NCBI RefSeq assembly: GCF_015356755.1
Contig: NZ_JADFCO010000065.1
Coordinates: 496,001-560,000, forward strand
Reading direction: 5' to 3'
From: Nonlabens antarcticus
Lineage (GTDB): Bacteria; Bacteroidota; Bacteroidia; Flavobacteriales; Flavobacteriaceae
DNA length: 64,000 bases
Part shown: piece by piece, positions 1-8,141 of the stretch
Position numbering within the stretch: position 1 is the first letter of the stretch
Layout of the letters: the number at the start of each line of letters is the position of its first letter
Made by a program: the position numbers and the translations under genes
The notes under the pieces: generated by a model
What the model was told of the DNA's origin: nothing
The model's database searches: none
Seen by the model: the letters and a program-made list of their open reading frames with translations, nothing else

Positions 1-385
1 GGCGTATTTGATTGATAATGGTTTTGGGCATAAAGAGATGGAAACCTATCAAACAGGACCGGTAATTTTTACCGAAAACATCTACTATTTCAGAGAAATC
101 CATCAAGGAAAACCTATCACTGTCACTTGTGAATTGACAGGATTGAGTGCAGATGGTAGCCTGTTCAGTTTCCGCCATAATTTTTATGACCATAAGGGTA
201 AAAATGTTGCCCGTGGTTTAATGATGGGAGCCTGGATGAATCTTAAGGAGCGAAAAATTACGGCCTTACATTCAGATTTATTGAGCAAGATCGAGAGTTT
301 TTCTAAAGCTGATGAATTTAAAGAAATACATTTAAAGGAGACGAGGGCGCACGGTGAGGTACCATTAGATAGGACTGCTGTTTAA
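1..385 (+). CDS. Acyl-CoA thioesterase family protein (hotdog fold), 5' end outside window
   Basis: The reading frame is already open at base 2, so the gene begins upstream of the window; about 127 C-terminal residues are visible. The pattern A-Y-L-I-D-N-G-F-G near the start and T-G-P-V-I-F-T-E-N-I-Y-Y-F-R-E further on match the 4-hydroxybenzoyl-CoA/acyl-CoA thioesterase hotdog family, in which the N-terminal part carries the missing helix with the H-x-N-N/A-x-Y-L motif. Members hydrolyse acyl-CoA thioesters in the cytoplasm; the substrate cannot be told from this fragment. It ends with TAA at 383-385 and converges on the histidine kinase on the other strand. Family assignment is fairly secure, function general only. 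Confidence 0.75.
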   Translation, partial: AYLIDNGFGHKEMETYQTGPVIFTENIYYFREIHQGKPITVTCELTGLSADGSLFSFRHNFYDHKGKNVARGLMMGAWMNLKERKITALHSDLLSKIESFSKADEFKEIHLKETRAHGEVPLDRTAV

Positions 386-476
386 ATTATGTAGTGGGAA
401 AAGAAATTACCTGCGGTCTTATATCTGGATTAAAAGTCAAAATAATTGCGAGGGATTCTGTTTGGAATACCACACG

Positions 477-1541
477 TTATTGGGAAGTATCTATTTGAAT
501 TTCAAGAGGTATCGAAACTTTAAAACTAGCCCCTTTGCCTTTTCCATCACTAAAAGGTTCTAGCAAGCCATTGTGTTTTTCAACAATGCGTTTTGCTAAA
601 TACAGACCAAGTCCAGTACTAAGTTCTCCATTAGTTCCCAAATGACCTGGAACGAATTTCTTAAATAATACCTTTTCAATGGATTCATCAAATCCAACAC
701 CGCTATCTTCTACAGTTATTTCTAAAAATTGATTGCTGGTTTTTTCTTTAAAGTAAATCTCGCCACTCTCTTGGGAAAACTTGATGGCATTACTTAATAG
801 AATATCAAAAATCTGTTTTAAACCTATTTGATGACCATACATCATAGTCGATTCAGACAACGTATTTATAGCTTTAACTCCTTTCTGGTTCAAAGCCGTT
901 TTGTTATTATCAATAACTTCGTTGATAAGAGCTGCAGCTGATAAGGCTTCGAAACTTTTCACGCCTATTTCAATCTGTTTAGTCTTCAATATTCTTAACA
1001 TGTCTTCTAGAAACTTAAGTTGTTTTGAAGCTATCTCTTCCAATAGGTCTAGGTTTGACTGCCGCTCTTGAAGACGTTCACCATTCTCTTTTAAAAATCC
1101 GATGATTTGAAGAGTTTGTGCTATCGGTGTTCTCAGATCGTGAGAAATCAATTCAGTTACTTCTTCTTTCTCCTTATTTATTTCATCTAAACGTAGTATC
1201 GTGAATTGGATATTTTTAAGCATTTCACCCACTTCATCAGAATACTCGTGCGGTAAATTAGGAACGATGTTTTGCTCCACGTAATTTTTCAATGCTATTT
1301 TACCTAGAATAATGGGTTTTAATAGAGAGTCGAGAATTTTTAAAGTTAAAGCTGTAGCACCTAGGGTTAATCCTAAGGTTATCAAAATAAAAGTTGATGT
1401 AGATATTTCAGTTGCAAATAGGGCATAAAAAACAAGACCCAATAAAGGAATGTGGATTCCGAGAAAAGCTATAAATAGAAATTTATAAGAGTATTTCTTA
1501 AGAAACGATAGTTTAGAAAGCGAATGATAAGTTTTCATCAT
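477..1541 (-). CDS. Membrane sensor histidine kinase, no adjacent response regulator
   Basis: Autophosphorylating sensor kinase of the HisKA/HATPase type. Two membrane helices lie at about residues 20-43 and 50-72 with almost no periplasmic loop between them, then a HAMP-like linker, the H box I-S-H-D-L-R-T-P (His about 134), the N box L-L-S-N-A-I-K-F-S (about 250), G1 D-S-G-V-G-F (about 280) and G2 S-T-G-L-G-L (about 308). The near absence of a sensor loop suggests that it senses within the membrane or cytoplasm. I chose ATG at 1541; a second ATG follows directly, and an upstream in-frame TTG at 1547 is less likely. No response regulator is next to it, so its partner must be elsewhere. The substrate signal is unknown. 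Confidence 0.9.
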   Translation of the reverse strand: MMKTYHSLSKLSFLKKYSYKFLFIAFLGIHIPLLGLVFYALFATEISTSTFILITLGLTLGATALTLKILDSLLKPIILGKIALKNYVEQNIVPNLPHEYSDEVGEMLKNIQFTILRLDEINKEKEEVTELISHDLRTPIAQTLQIIGFLKENGERLQERQSNLDLLEEIASKQLKFLEDMLRILKTKQIEIGVKSFEALSAAALINEVIDNNKTALNQKGVKAINTLSESTMMYGHQIGLKQIFDILLSNAIKFSQESGEIYFKEKTSNQFLEITVEDSGVGFDESIEKVLFKKFVPGHLGTNGELSTGLGLYLAKRIVEKHNGLLEPFSDGKGKGASFKVSIPLEIQIDTSQ

Positions 1542-1607
1542 TAACAAATTAGCAGTGATATTTCTTTAAGGTAAATATTGAGATTTCTTTTAAGATAAGG
1601 CCCAATA

Positions 1608-1775
1608 TTACTTTTGTTTTCGACTAAACACAGCGAAAGGGTTAATAATCTCATGTAGTAAAAAAGTAGCGGCGGTATTCATAAAATCTTTTAAAATAGA
1701 TATGTTATTGAAGTATTGGTAATCATCCTTGAAAACGTGAAACTTAATTTTTTGATTGAAAAATGTTTTGATCAT
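1608..1775 (-). CDS. Possible 55-residue small protein upstream of the histidine kinase
   Basis: An ATG-to-TAA frame of 55 codons (ATG at 1775, stop at 1608-1610) lies on the kinase strand, 66 bases upstream of the kinase start. The product begins M-I-K-T-F-F-N-Q-K-I-K-F and ends F-A-V-F-S-R-K-Q-K; it is aromatic-rich and basic, with no clear membrane helix or Cys. I do not recognise it. Its position suggests co-transcription with the kinase, but no promoter box stands clearly in front of it, and chance open frames of this length occur in AT-rich DNA. Treat it as a candidate only. Confidence 0.3.
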   Translation of the reverse strand: MIKTFFNQKIKFHVFKDDYQYFNNISILKDFMNTAATFLLHEIINPFAVFSRKQK

Positions 1776-2075
1776 TTAAATTTTACGGTGTTTAATTCAA
1801 AGGTGAATCAATTAATTATTTTCAAAAAGTGATAGTAATTCGCCTAGATGATCATAAGAAAACGTGTCAAATTTGTGGATTACTGCCATAATATTCAGAG
1901 ACGATTTTTTTTCAATGATTCAATTTGATCGATTCTTTTTAAAGATGTTTTTAGCAATAAATAATAATTTAGGACATTAGACTCTGATTTATAAATAGTT
2001 ACAAATACTCGAAGTTTTTAGTCTGACAACTAACTAATTACTTGCATTTTCGCTATACGATTAACAAATGTTAAT
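1776..2075. other. AT-rich intergenic stretch, no gene seen
   Basis: About 300 bases between the possible small gene and the promoter of the next plus-strand gene. Both strands are interrupted by frequent stops. I see no RNA gene, long inverted repeat or terminator here. It must hold the promoter of the minus-strand kinase unit, but I could not pick a convincing box. Confidence 0.5.
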
Positions 2076-2083
2076 TATATTTG
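2076..2083 (+). promoter_or_regulatory. -7 promoter box TATATTTG
   Basis: Exact match to the Bacteroidota -7 consensus TAnnTTTG, 27 bases before ATG 2111. Its last three bases, TTG, are also an in-frame alternative start codon at 2081, which cannot be the real start because it precedes the transcription start. Confidence 0.6.
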
Positions 2084-2110
2084 CATCGTAATAATCGGAG
2101 ATATTTCTTG

Positions 2111-2551
2111 ATGCAATTATGTACTGTAACTGAAACTGTTTTTTCAAACCAGGTCATTCAAAAAATTGAACGTCCTTATGGGGATATTTATCTTTTTGAA
2201 TCCTATGTAGTATCTGAGGTCAAGGAAGGAATTATTTTCGGTAGTGCAGAATTCATAGACACGTTTACCTATCTGATGGATTTCTACGATGGGATCAAGC
2301 GCCAAAACCATTTTGTTTACATCTGTAATCGTTGCCATTCCTTTTCGGTCAAGCTAATAGAGTGGCTGGAGTTTGAATTTATGAGTTCGTTTATGGTAGG
2401 GTTTGCGATTGTTGACGATCGGCCAATGGCTCTTAAGGGTGCAGAATTAGAGAAAAGGTTTGTTCCTTGTAACTTTGATCTTTTTGAAGATTTACCAAGT
2501 GCGGTTGAATGGGCGGTTCAAACACAAGCCATAGCAAAACCTAATTTTTAG
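2111..2551 (+). CDS. Conserved-looking hypothetical protein, 146 residues
   Basis: Start placed at ATG 2111 because the alternative TTG at 2081 lies inside the promoter box. The 146-residue product has no signal peptide or membrane helix. Alternating hydrophobic strands followed by helices, for example around R-P-Y-G-D-I-Y-L-F and F-M-V-G-F-A-I-V-D-D, resemble small single-domain STAS/SpoIIAA-like proteins, but this is an impression of fold, not a recognised family. It has three cysteines (C-N-R-C in the middle, one near the end). It stands alone with its own promoter, and its 3' end overlaps the convergent EamA gene by 11 bases. Function unknown. Confidence 0.65.
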   Translation: MQLCTVTETVFSNQVIQKIERPYGDIYLFESYVVSEVKEGIIFGSAEFIDTFTYLMDFYDGIKRQNHFVYICNRCHSFSVKLIEWLEFEFMSSFMVGFAIVDDRPMALKGAELEKRFVPCNFDLFEDLPSAVEWAVQTQAIAKPNF

Positions 2552-3452
2552 ATACGAATAAGAGTTTCTGTGATTTTGATCCTGTCAAGTAAACACCCGT
2601 AAAAATTAAAAGTCCAGCACCTGCTTTTGTCCAGGTCATGTAATCTGTTCCTAGACCTACCGCGATTAAAGCCGCAAGCAGGGGTTGCAGATATACAAAT
2701 ACCGCTACCACACTAGGTCTTAAGGTTCGTATGGCAATAATATTAAGCATGTAAGTTCCAAATGTGGCGAATAAAACCACGTAAGCGATATTCCACAAAA
2801 CATGTGCAGTAGCATCACCTGCTTCAAATGCAAGTCCTTCTTGAATCCCAAATGGCGTGATGTAAATGACTCCAAATAAATACAACCATTTCATAAGTGT
2901 AAATACGTTATACTTTTTAGTGAGCTTTTTTGCCAGAAGAATGTAAATCGCATAGGAAATACAATTTAAAAATACGAGCACGTTCCCAGTAGTGGGATCT
3001 GCTCCTATTTTATTAGGAGCTGTAGATAAAAATATCAAAAGTGCGGCACCCACAAAGCCTAATGCAACACCCGCAACTTTAATGATGGTCAAATGTTCTT
3101 TCAAGAATATAGCACTTAGAATTACCACAATGATGGGAGTGGTGACCATTAAAACGGAAGCGCTAATAGGTGTGGTCAATGACAAGCCCCACATAAATGT
3201 AATCATGTTGAAGCCTACACCGCAAAATGCAGCCAGGGCAATTAAAGGCATTTCTTTAAGTGGAACTTTTTCTTTAGGTCCTACAAATAAGGAAATAATC
3301 CAAAATATAGCACACGTAAAAATGACCCGGTACCAGGTCAGACCAAATGGCCCCACGTGTTCTGGCGTCACTTCTTTTGCTGATGAGAAATTAATCGCAT
3401 AGAACAATGCGACTAGCGTTGCACAAACGAGTGCTACTTGCCGTTTAGTCAT
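2541..3452 (-). CDS. EamA/DMT-superfamily transporter
   Basis: Inner-membrane protein of 303 residues with about ten hydrophobic helices arranged as two tandem EamA repeats, the usual plan and length of drug/metabolite exporters (RhaT/YdcZ-like). Visible family signs are F-Y-A-I-N-F-S-S in helix 1, F-L-K-E-H-L-T at the end of repeat 1 and Q-P-L-L-A-A-L-I-A near the end of repeat 2. Substrate cannot be predicted; family members export amino acids, nucleosides or other small metabolites. It overlaps the upstream ArsC-like gene by 8 bases on the same strand, so the two are probably co-transcribed, and it converges with the preceding hypothetical gene. Confidence 0.85.
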   Translation of the reverse strand: MTKRQVALVCATLVALFYAINFSSAKEVTPEHVGPFGLTWYRVIFTCAIFWIISLFVGPKEKVPLKEMPLIALAAFCGVGFNMITFMWGLSLTTPISASVLMVTTPIIVVILSAIFLKEHLTIIKVAGVALGFVGAALLIFLSTAPNKIGADPTTGNVLVFLNCISYAIYILLAKKLTKKYNVFTLMKWLYLFGVIYITPFGIQEGLAFEAGDATAHVLWNIAYVVLFATFGTYMLNIIAIRTLRPSVVAVFVYLQPLLAALIAVGLGTDYMTWTKAGAGLLIFTGVYLTGSKSQKLLFVSKN

Positions 3453-3804
3453 TTGCTACAGCAGTTTGAGCTGCGGCTACAACTTTCTTAGAGTTCCCTA
3501 TATATGCTGTTCCATTGAATATTAAAACGGGCCTTTTAAGAAATGTGTAATGCTCTAATAACAACTCCTTATAGTCATTTTCAGAGAGTTCTTTTTCGTG
3601 TAGATTTCTACTCCTATAAAGTTGCGCACGGCGGTTGAAAAGAGATTCATAAGAACCGCTTTGTTCTTTCAAAAACTCCACTTGCTCAAGACTTACTGGG
3701 TGTTCTTTTGTATTTTGTAGACGAACGCTGTCTGGAAGAGAAAGCTCCTTCAATATGCGCTGGCAAGTAGTGCAGCTCTCTAAATAAATGAATAGATTTT
3801 CCAT
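3445..3804 (-). CDS. ArsC/Spx-family thioredoxin-fold protein
   Basis: Product of 119 residues, normal length for the arsenate reductase/Spx/YffB family. A Cys pair C-T-T-C at about residues 11-14 lies where ArsC has its catalytic Cys and Spx its CxxC switch; K-R-P-V-L-I at about residue 89 corresponds to the R-P-I/V segment that helps bind anion in ArsC. No arsenic genes are nearby, so a general thiol-reductase role is as likely as arsenate reduction. A promoter box on the minus strand ends 4 nt before the ATG, implying a leaderless message shared with the EamA gene. Confidence 0.75.
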   Translation of the reverse strand: MENLFIYLESCTTCQRILKELSLPDSVRLQNTKEHPVSLEQVEFLKEQSGSYESLFNRRAQLYRSRNLHEKELSENDYKELLLEHYTFLKRPVLIFNGTAYIGNSKKVVAAAQTAVAND

Positions 3805-3808
3805 ATCG

Positions 3809-3816
3809 CAAAGCTA
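3809..3816 (-). promoter_or_regulatory. -7 box TAGCTTTG for the ArsC-like gene
   Basis: Read on the minus strand, TAGCTTTG matches TAnnTTTG exactly and is separated from ATG 3804 by 4 nt. Transcription would begin at or within a base or two of the start codon. Confidence 0.55.
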
Positions 3817-3837
3817 CGACAGCACAACCTTTAATGA

Positions 3838-3845
3838 TACCTTTA
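3838..3845 (+). promoter_or_regulatory. Candidate -7 box TACCTTTA for the DinB gene
   Basis: One mismatch (final A for G) to TAnnTTTG, 14 bases before ATG 3860. It supports the shorter start over an upstream ATG at 3788, which lies inside the divergent ArsC gene. Confidence 0.4.
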
Positions 3846-3859
3846 TAAAAACGAAATCA

Positions 3860-4321
3860 ATGGACATCAGGTTTGAACATAATTTAAGAACACGTGAATT
3901 CTTCATCGAGCTGATAAACGATTTAAGTGTTGAAGAACTGAACCAGATTCCGGTAGGGTTTTCTAATAATATTATTTGGAATATCGTTCATTGCATGGTT
4001 ACCCAGCAAGGATTAACTTATGGTTTATCTGACCTGGATCTTTTAATTCCTAAGGAAACGGTACTTCAATTCAAGCATGGAACTCAACCAGAACAAGATG
4101 TTAATCGTGAAGAGATAGAAAATTTCAAAAAACAACTCAAACCATTGCTAGAAGATACCATCCGGGATTATCGAGCAGAGAAGTTTGAAGGATTCAAAGA
4201 ATATACTACCAGCACTGGATATGCTTTAAAAAATATAGATGATGCGATCAACCTTGTGAATATTCATGAAGGCATTCACTTAGGCTATGCGATGGCGTTG
4301 AAAAGGGCTTTAAAAGTATAG
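3860..4321 (+). CDS. DinB-family four-helix-bundle protein
   Basis: About 153 residues from ATG 3860. The frame is open back to 3788, but those codons overlap the divergent ArsC gene and its promoter. The helical pattern with I-W-N-I-V-H in the second helix and N-I-H-E-G-I-H-L-G near the end fits the DinB/YfiT superfamily, where three His residues bind a divalent metal. Some relatives are bacillithiol- or mycothiol-dependent transferases, others have unknown roles; no substrate is predicted here. It stands alone between divergent and downstream promoters. Confidence 0.75.
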   Translation: MDIRFEHNLRTREFFIELINDLSVEELNQIPVGFSNNIIWNIVHCMVTQQGLTYGLSDLDLLIPKETVLQFKHGTQPEQDVNREEIENFKKQLKPLLEDTIRDYRAEKFEGFKEYTTSTGYALKNIDDAINLVNIHEGIHLGYAMALKRALKV

Positions 4322-4371
4322 TTGAGTCTAGAAATAAAGTGAACCATTATTAACCACTTAATGTCAGCAAT

Positions 4372-4378
4372 TATCTTG
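4372..4378 (+). promoter_or_regulatory. Candidate -7 box TATCTTG, 4 nt before the start codon
   Basis: A one-base-short variant of TAnnTTTG. It is followed by TTAT and then ATG 4383, the same 4-nt spacing seen at the ArsC, TatD and PorT genes, so this message is probably leaderless. Confidence 0.4.
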
Positions 4379-4382
4379 TTAT

Positions 4383-5540
4383 ATGGAAAACAATAAAATG
4401 AAATTCAACACTAAAACCATCCACGGTGGTCAGCAAAATATCGATCCAGCATATAATAGTGTCATGCCTCCTATTTACCAGACAACTACCTTCGCTCAAT
4501 CCACACCGCACGGGCACAAAGGTTTTGATTATGCCCGTAGTGGTAATCCTACAAGAAGTGCCTTGGAGCAATCGCTCGCCAGTATTGAAAATGGGAATTA
4601 CGGAATTGCTTTTGGTTCAGGACTGGCAGCCATAGATGCTGTATTGAAGTTATTGAAACCTGGCGATGAGGTGATTTCTACCAGCGATCTTTATGGAGGT
4701 TCTTACAGATTGTTTACATCGATTTTTGAGAAGTTTGGAATAAAATTTCATTTTGTAGGAATGGATAATGTTGCCCACATTGAAAAGCATATCAACGAGA
4801 ACACAAAACTAGTCTGGACTGAAACTCCTACAAACCCGATGATGAATATCATCGATATAGAGGAAACTGCTATAATAACGAAAAAGCACAACCTGTTGCT
4901 GGCTGTCGATAATACCTTTGCAACGGCATATTTGCAAACTCCTTTAGATTTGGGAGCTGACATTGTGATGCACAGCGCAACAAAATACCTGGGCGGTCAT
5001 AGTGATGTGATTATGGGCTCTCTGGTGGTTAATAATAAAGACCTAGCAGACCAGCTATTTTTTATTCAAAATGCCAGCGGCGCTGTTCCAGGTCCGCAGG
5101 ATTGTTTTCTTGTTTTACGAGGAATCAAAACCCTGCATGTAAGAATACAAAGACATTGTGAAAATGGAAAAGCGGTTGCACATTATCTAAAATCAAACCC
5201 TAATGTTGATCAAGTATATTGGCCCGGATTTGAAGATCACCCCAACCACGACATAGCTACAAAGCAAATGAAGGATTATGGAGGGATGGTATCTTTTACA
5301 ACTAAAAAAGGAACGCTTGAAAGTGCCTTCAAAATAGTAGAAAACTTAAAGGTATTTACCTTGGCAGAAAGTCTGGGAGGTGTGGAATCCCTTGCAGGGC
5401 ATCCAGCCAGCATGACGCACGCCAGCATACCTAAAAAAGATCGAGAAAAGACTGGAATTGTAGATTCCCTCATCCGTCTTTCTGTCGGGATTGAAGATGT
5501 AGAAGATTTGATTGATGACTTGAAACAGGCTTTAAATTAA
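4383..5540 (+). CDS. Cystathionine gamma-synthase/gamma-lyase family PLP enzyme
   Basis: Cys/Met metabolism PLP-dependent enzyme of 385 residues, the normal family length. Seen: the N-terminal T-I-H-G-G signature, Y-A-R-S-G-N-P-T (about 50-57, binds the PLP phosphate of the neighbouring subunit), D-N-T-F-A-T and the PLP-binding Lys 201 in S-A-T-K-Y-L-G-G-H-S-D. The family includes cystathionine gamma-synthase, gamma-lyase and O-acetylhomoserine sulfhydrylase; sequence reading alone does not separate them, though the overall pattern is closest to the lyase/synthase branch. ATG 4383 fits the leaderless promoter spacing; a second ATG at 4398 is the alternative. A monocistronic unit. Confidence 0.9.
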   Translation: MENNKMKFNTKTIHGGQQNIDPAYNSVMPPIYQTTTFAQSTPHGHKGFDYARSGNPTRSALEQSLASIENGNYGIAFGSGLAAIDAVLKLLKPGDEVISTSDLYGGSYRLFTSIFEKFGIKFHFVGMDNVAHIEKHINENTKLVWTETPTNPMMNIIDIEETAIITKKHNLLLAVDNTFATAYLQTPLDLGADIVMHSATKYLGGHSDVIMGSLVVNNKDLADQLFFIQNASGAVPGPQDCFLVLRGIKTLHVRIQRHCENGKAVAHYLKSNPNVDQVYWPGFEDHPNHDIATKQMKDYGGMVSFTTKKGTLESAFKIVENLKVFTLAESLGGVESLAGHPASMTHASIPKKDREKTGIVDSLIRLSVGIEDVEDLIDDLKQALN

Positions 5541-5599
5541 GCAATCCTCCGTTTTACTAACAGAGCTTTTAATAGGAAGTAAGAAAGCTGGAAATTTTT

Positions 5600-5615
5600 C
5601 GCTTTCGCGAAAGCG
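5600..5615. repeat. Palindrome CGCTTTCGCGAAAGCG, intergenic
   Basis: Perfect 16-bp palindrome between the convergent cystathionine enzyme and the beta-barrel gene. One of about fifteen copies in the window; here it could also act as a weak two-way hairpin. Confidence 0.9.
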
Positions 5616-5656
5616 ATTAAACAGGAATAGGACGGGATTACTTAAGAACTAGCGTT

Positions 5657-6427
5657 CTAGAGATAATAGATGAAACCAACGTTGAGCCACCATATCCAGT
5701 CGTTATTTCTATTACTAACATTGTTGGGACTCAGTCCATCCACATAATTTCCATCATAATAATGCCATGCTGAGGAAATCAATACATCACTCAACTGCGT
5801 TAATTTATAGCGAACGCCAATGTCTGCTACATAAGCAACGGTACTGCCTCTATCTGTGTCGATGCGATCTATAAACGTGGGAAATGTCGTGGTGCTATCA
5901 CCCAGTGGTCCTAGTGAGCTTTGTGCTTCTGGTTTATAATTGACGTAATGAGCGCCTAATGCTATATAAGGAGCAAAGGGCGTACCGCCGTTTTGAAAAT
6001 CACGAATACTTAATGGATAATATTCTAGATGTGCTCCCAGTTCTATGACTTTTGCCTTTCCTTCCATGGACCGCAGCTGCAATCCACCTATACTATTTTT
6101 ATCTGCTAGGGGACTTAAGTGGTCTAAGTTTGTGACATGATATGTAAGCTGTGACCGGATCTTAAAGTGATCGTTCCAGTAGGTATTACGACTGTAGCAG
6201 TTGCAGTCTGCTCTGTAGGCAAAGTTTATGTAATGGATGATTCCTATACCTTTACCCACGTTTCCTTTGTTCGTGTCAAAGTCGTTACGTTCCCCATAGT
6301 CACTTTGAAAAGCAACGGGTCCAGCAATAACACCTATTTCATGAGAAAAACCGAATTGCGCCTGAGATGTGAGTCCGCAAGAGATCGATATTAGTAGTAA
6401 TAGAACTAGTTGAAGTCTAGTTTTCAT
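5657..6427 (-). CDS. Predicted outer-membrane beta-barrel protein (THC0290_0291-like)
   Basis: 256 residues with a cleavable signal peptide (hydrophobic 6-20, likely cut after S-Q-A) and alternating-hydrophobicity strands ending in an aromatic-rich C-terminus (G-F-I-Y-Y-L), as in outer-membrane barrels. The opening F-G-F-S-H-E-I-G-V-I-A-G-P-V-A-F-Q-S-D resembles a flavobacterial family that often sits beside glutamate dehydrogenase and has sometimes been mislabelled as that enzyme; there is no dehydrogenase domain here. It has a Cys pair C-N-C in a loop. Divergently transcribed from gdhA. Function unknown. Confidence 0.7.
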   Translation of the reverse strand: MKTRLQLVLLLLISISCGLTSQAQFGFSHEIGVIAGPVAFQSDYGERNDFDTNKGNVGKGIGIIHYINFAYRADCNCYSRNTYWNDHFKIRSQLTYHVTNLDHLSPLADKNSIGGLQLRSMEGKAKVIELGAHLEYYPLSIRDFQNGGTPFAPYIALGAHYVNYKPEAQSSLGPLGDSTTTFPTFIDRIDTDRGSTVAYVADIGVRYKLTQLSDVLISSAWHYYDGNYVDGLSPNNVSNRNNDWIWWLNVGFIYYL

Positions 6428-6450
6428 TCAATAATCTTAAGAAGTAGTGC

Positions 6451-6458
6451 CAAATATA
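6451..6458 (-). promoter_or_regulatory. -7 box TATATTTG for the beta-barrel gene
   Basis: Exact TAnnTTTG on the minus strand, 23 bases before ATG 6427. Confidence 0.5.
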
Positions 6459-6583
6459 ATCAAATAGCCTCCATCTTTAAATTAGAACGAGCGAATCGAT
6501 CTTTTAGTGTCGGTTAAATGCGTGCGTTCCTTATGCGCTCTAAACTCGACAAATTGATCACCAGTAATATATTATAAAATTCA

Positions 6584-6613
6584 TTTGATCTAAATGCCTG
6601 ACCTTTATATTTG
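6584..6613 (+). promoter_or_regulatory. Bacteroidota promoter TTTG-N18-TATATTTG for gdhA
   Basis: The -33 element TTTG (6584-6587) and -7 element TATATTTG (6606-6613) are both exact and 18 bases apart. An in-frame GTG at 6613 overlaps the -7 box and is therefore not the start codon. Confidence 0.75.
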
Positions 6614-6651
6614 TGACTCCAACCAACTTTAGTAAAACCAATTACCGCAAA

Positions 6652-7995
6652 ATGAAAAAGAACATCCAGGATTTTGTAGATCTGATCAAAAGTAGAAACC
6701 CGAATGAACCAGAATTTATACAAGCAGTTACAGAAGTAGCAGAAGTAGTAATTCCTTTTATCGAAGACAACCAACAATATGGTGTCGATAAGTTACTGGA
6801 ACGTATGTCAGAACCAGAACGCGTTACCATGTTCCGCGTTGCATGGACAGATGATGATAATGAAGTTCAAGTAAACAGAGGATACCGCATTCAAATGAAT
6901 AGTGCGATAGGGCCGTATAAGGGCGGTTTAAGGTTTCATCCCACAGTAAACCTGAGCATTCTTAAGTTCCTAGCTTTTGAGCAAACTTTTAAAAACAGCC
7001 TAACCACATTGCCTATGGGCGGTGGTAAAGGAGGTTCTGATTTTAATCCTAGAGGAAAGTCTGATCGCGAGGTCATGCGATTCTGCCAGGCTTTTATGAC
7101 AGAATTACAAAGACTTATAGGAGCTGATACAGATGTGCCAGCTGGCGATATAGGTGTAGGAGGAAGAGAGATAGGTTATATGTTCGGTCAGTATAAAAAG
7201 ATACGTAATGAATTCACCGGTATACTAACGGGTAAAGGAAGATCGTATGGGGGCTCATTAATACGTCCTGAAGCTACCGGTTATGGGAATGTATATTTTG
7301 CTGAAAATATGCTGAACACTCGCAATGAGAAAATAGCAGGTAAAACAGTGGTAATTTCAGGATCCGGTAATGTGGCTCAATATGCAGCAGAAAAAATCAT
7401 CGAGATGGGTGGTAAGGTGGTTACCTTTTCTGATTCTGATGGTTTTATCCATGATAAGGCAGGAATCGATGCAGACAAACTAGCGCACGTGATGTTTCTT
7501 AAAAATGAAAAACGTGGTCGCATTAAAGAATATGTAGACCAGTATCCTGACGCCAGTTTCCATCAAGGAGAGCGTCCGTGGGGAATCAAGTGTGATATCG
7601 CCTTGCCATGTGCCACTCAAAATGAACTTAATGGAGAAGAAGCTCAAACTTTGATCGATAATGGTTGCATTTGCGTTGCAGAAGGTGCTAACATGCCCAG
7701 TACCCCAGAGGCGATTGAATGTTTTCAGAAGAACAAAACTTTATTTGCTCCTGGAAAAGCCAGCAATGCGGGTGGTGTGGCAACTTCTGGATTAGAGATG
7801 TCCCAGAACTCGTTGCGTTACAGCTGGACCTCGCAGGAAGTGGATAACAGATTGCACAGTATTATGAATGATATTCATGAGGCTTGCGTGAAATACGGAA
7901 AAGATGAAACTGGTTATACGGATTATGTGAAAGGTGCGAATATCGCAGGTTTTGTAAAAGTGGCAGATGCGATGCTGGCTCAAGGAATCGTTTAA
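6652..7995 (+). CDS. gdhA: NADP-specific glutamate dehydrogenase
   Basis: Catalyses reductive amination of 2-oxoglutarate with ammonium to glutamate, the main low-affinity ammonium entry route. 447 residues from ATG 6652, the normal length of hexameric bacterial GDH; the start is set by the promoter, which rules out GTG 6613. Seen: the substrate-binding segment G-P-Y-K-G-G-L-R-F-H, the catalytic loop P-M-G-G-G-K-G-G-S-D-F with Lys about 126, P-A-G-D-I-G-V-G-G-R-E, and the Rossmann signature G-S-G-N-V-A-Q-Y. The overall pattern matches the NADP-dependent type. A strong terminator follows at 8047, so the gene is monocistronic. Confidence 0.96.
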   Translation: MKKNIQDFVDLIKSRNPNEPEFIQAVTEVAEVVIPFIEDNQQYGVDKLLERMSEPERVTMFRVAWTDDDNEVQVNRGYRIQMNSAIGPYKGGLRFHPTVNLSILKFLAFEQTFKNSLTTLPMGGGKGGSDFNPRGKSDREVMRFCQAFMTELQRLIGADTDVPAGDIGVGGREIGYMFGQYKKIRNEFTGILTGKGRSYGGSLIRPEATGYGNVYFAENMLNTRNEKIAGKTVVISGSGNVAQYAAEKIIEMGGKVVTFSDSDGFIHDKAGIDADKLAHVMFLKNEKRGRIKEYVDQYPDASFHQGERPWGIKCDIALPCATQNELNGEEAQTLIDNGCICVAEGANMPSTPEAIECFQKNKTLFAPGKASNAGGVATSGLEMSQNSLRYSWTSQEVDNRLHSIMNDIHEACVKYGKDETGYTDYVKGANIAGFVKVADAMLAQGIV

Positions 7996-8017
7996 TTGCA
8001 CCATATAGAAAATAAGT

Positions 8018-8035
8018 CCGCTTTTGCGAAAGCGG
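8018..8035. repeat. Palindrome variant CCGCTTTTGCGAAAGCGG
   Basis: 18-bp copy with one mismatch (T for C) to the family, between the gdhA stop and its terminator. Confidence 0.8.
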
Positions 8036-8046
8036 AACATTCACAC

Positions 8047-8074
8047 AAACCCCTGAACTTCTTAGGGGTTTTTT
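8047..8074 (+). terminator. Intrinsic terminator of gdhA
   Basis: Stem AAACCCCT / AGGGGTTT around a short loop, followed by a run of T. Confidence 0.8.
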
Positions 8075-8093
8075 CAGAGCCTAGAAATAAGCC

Positions 8094-8101
8094 TATTTTT
8101 G
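8094..8101 (+). promoter_or_regulatory. -7 box TATTTTTG for porZ
   Basis: Exact TAnnTTTG 40 bases before ATG 8142. An in-frame GTG at 8103 lies immediately after it and is unlikely to be used. Confidence 0.55.
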
Positions 8102-8141
8102 TGTGGTTATCAGATTTAACCCAAAACAGCGTTATCTCGTT

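Noticed and set aside
2992-3402. Open frame of 136 codons opposite the EamA transporter
   Set aside because: Antisense shadow; the EamA frame has clear membrane-helix periodicity and family motifs.
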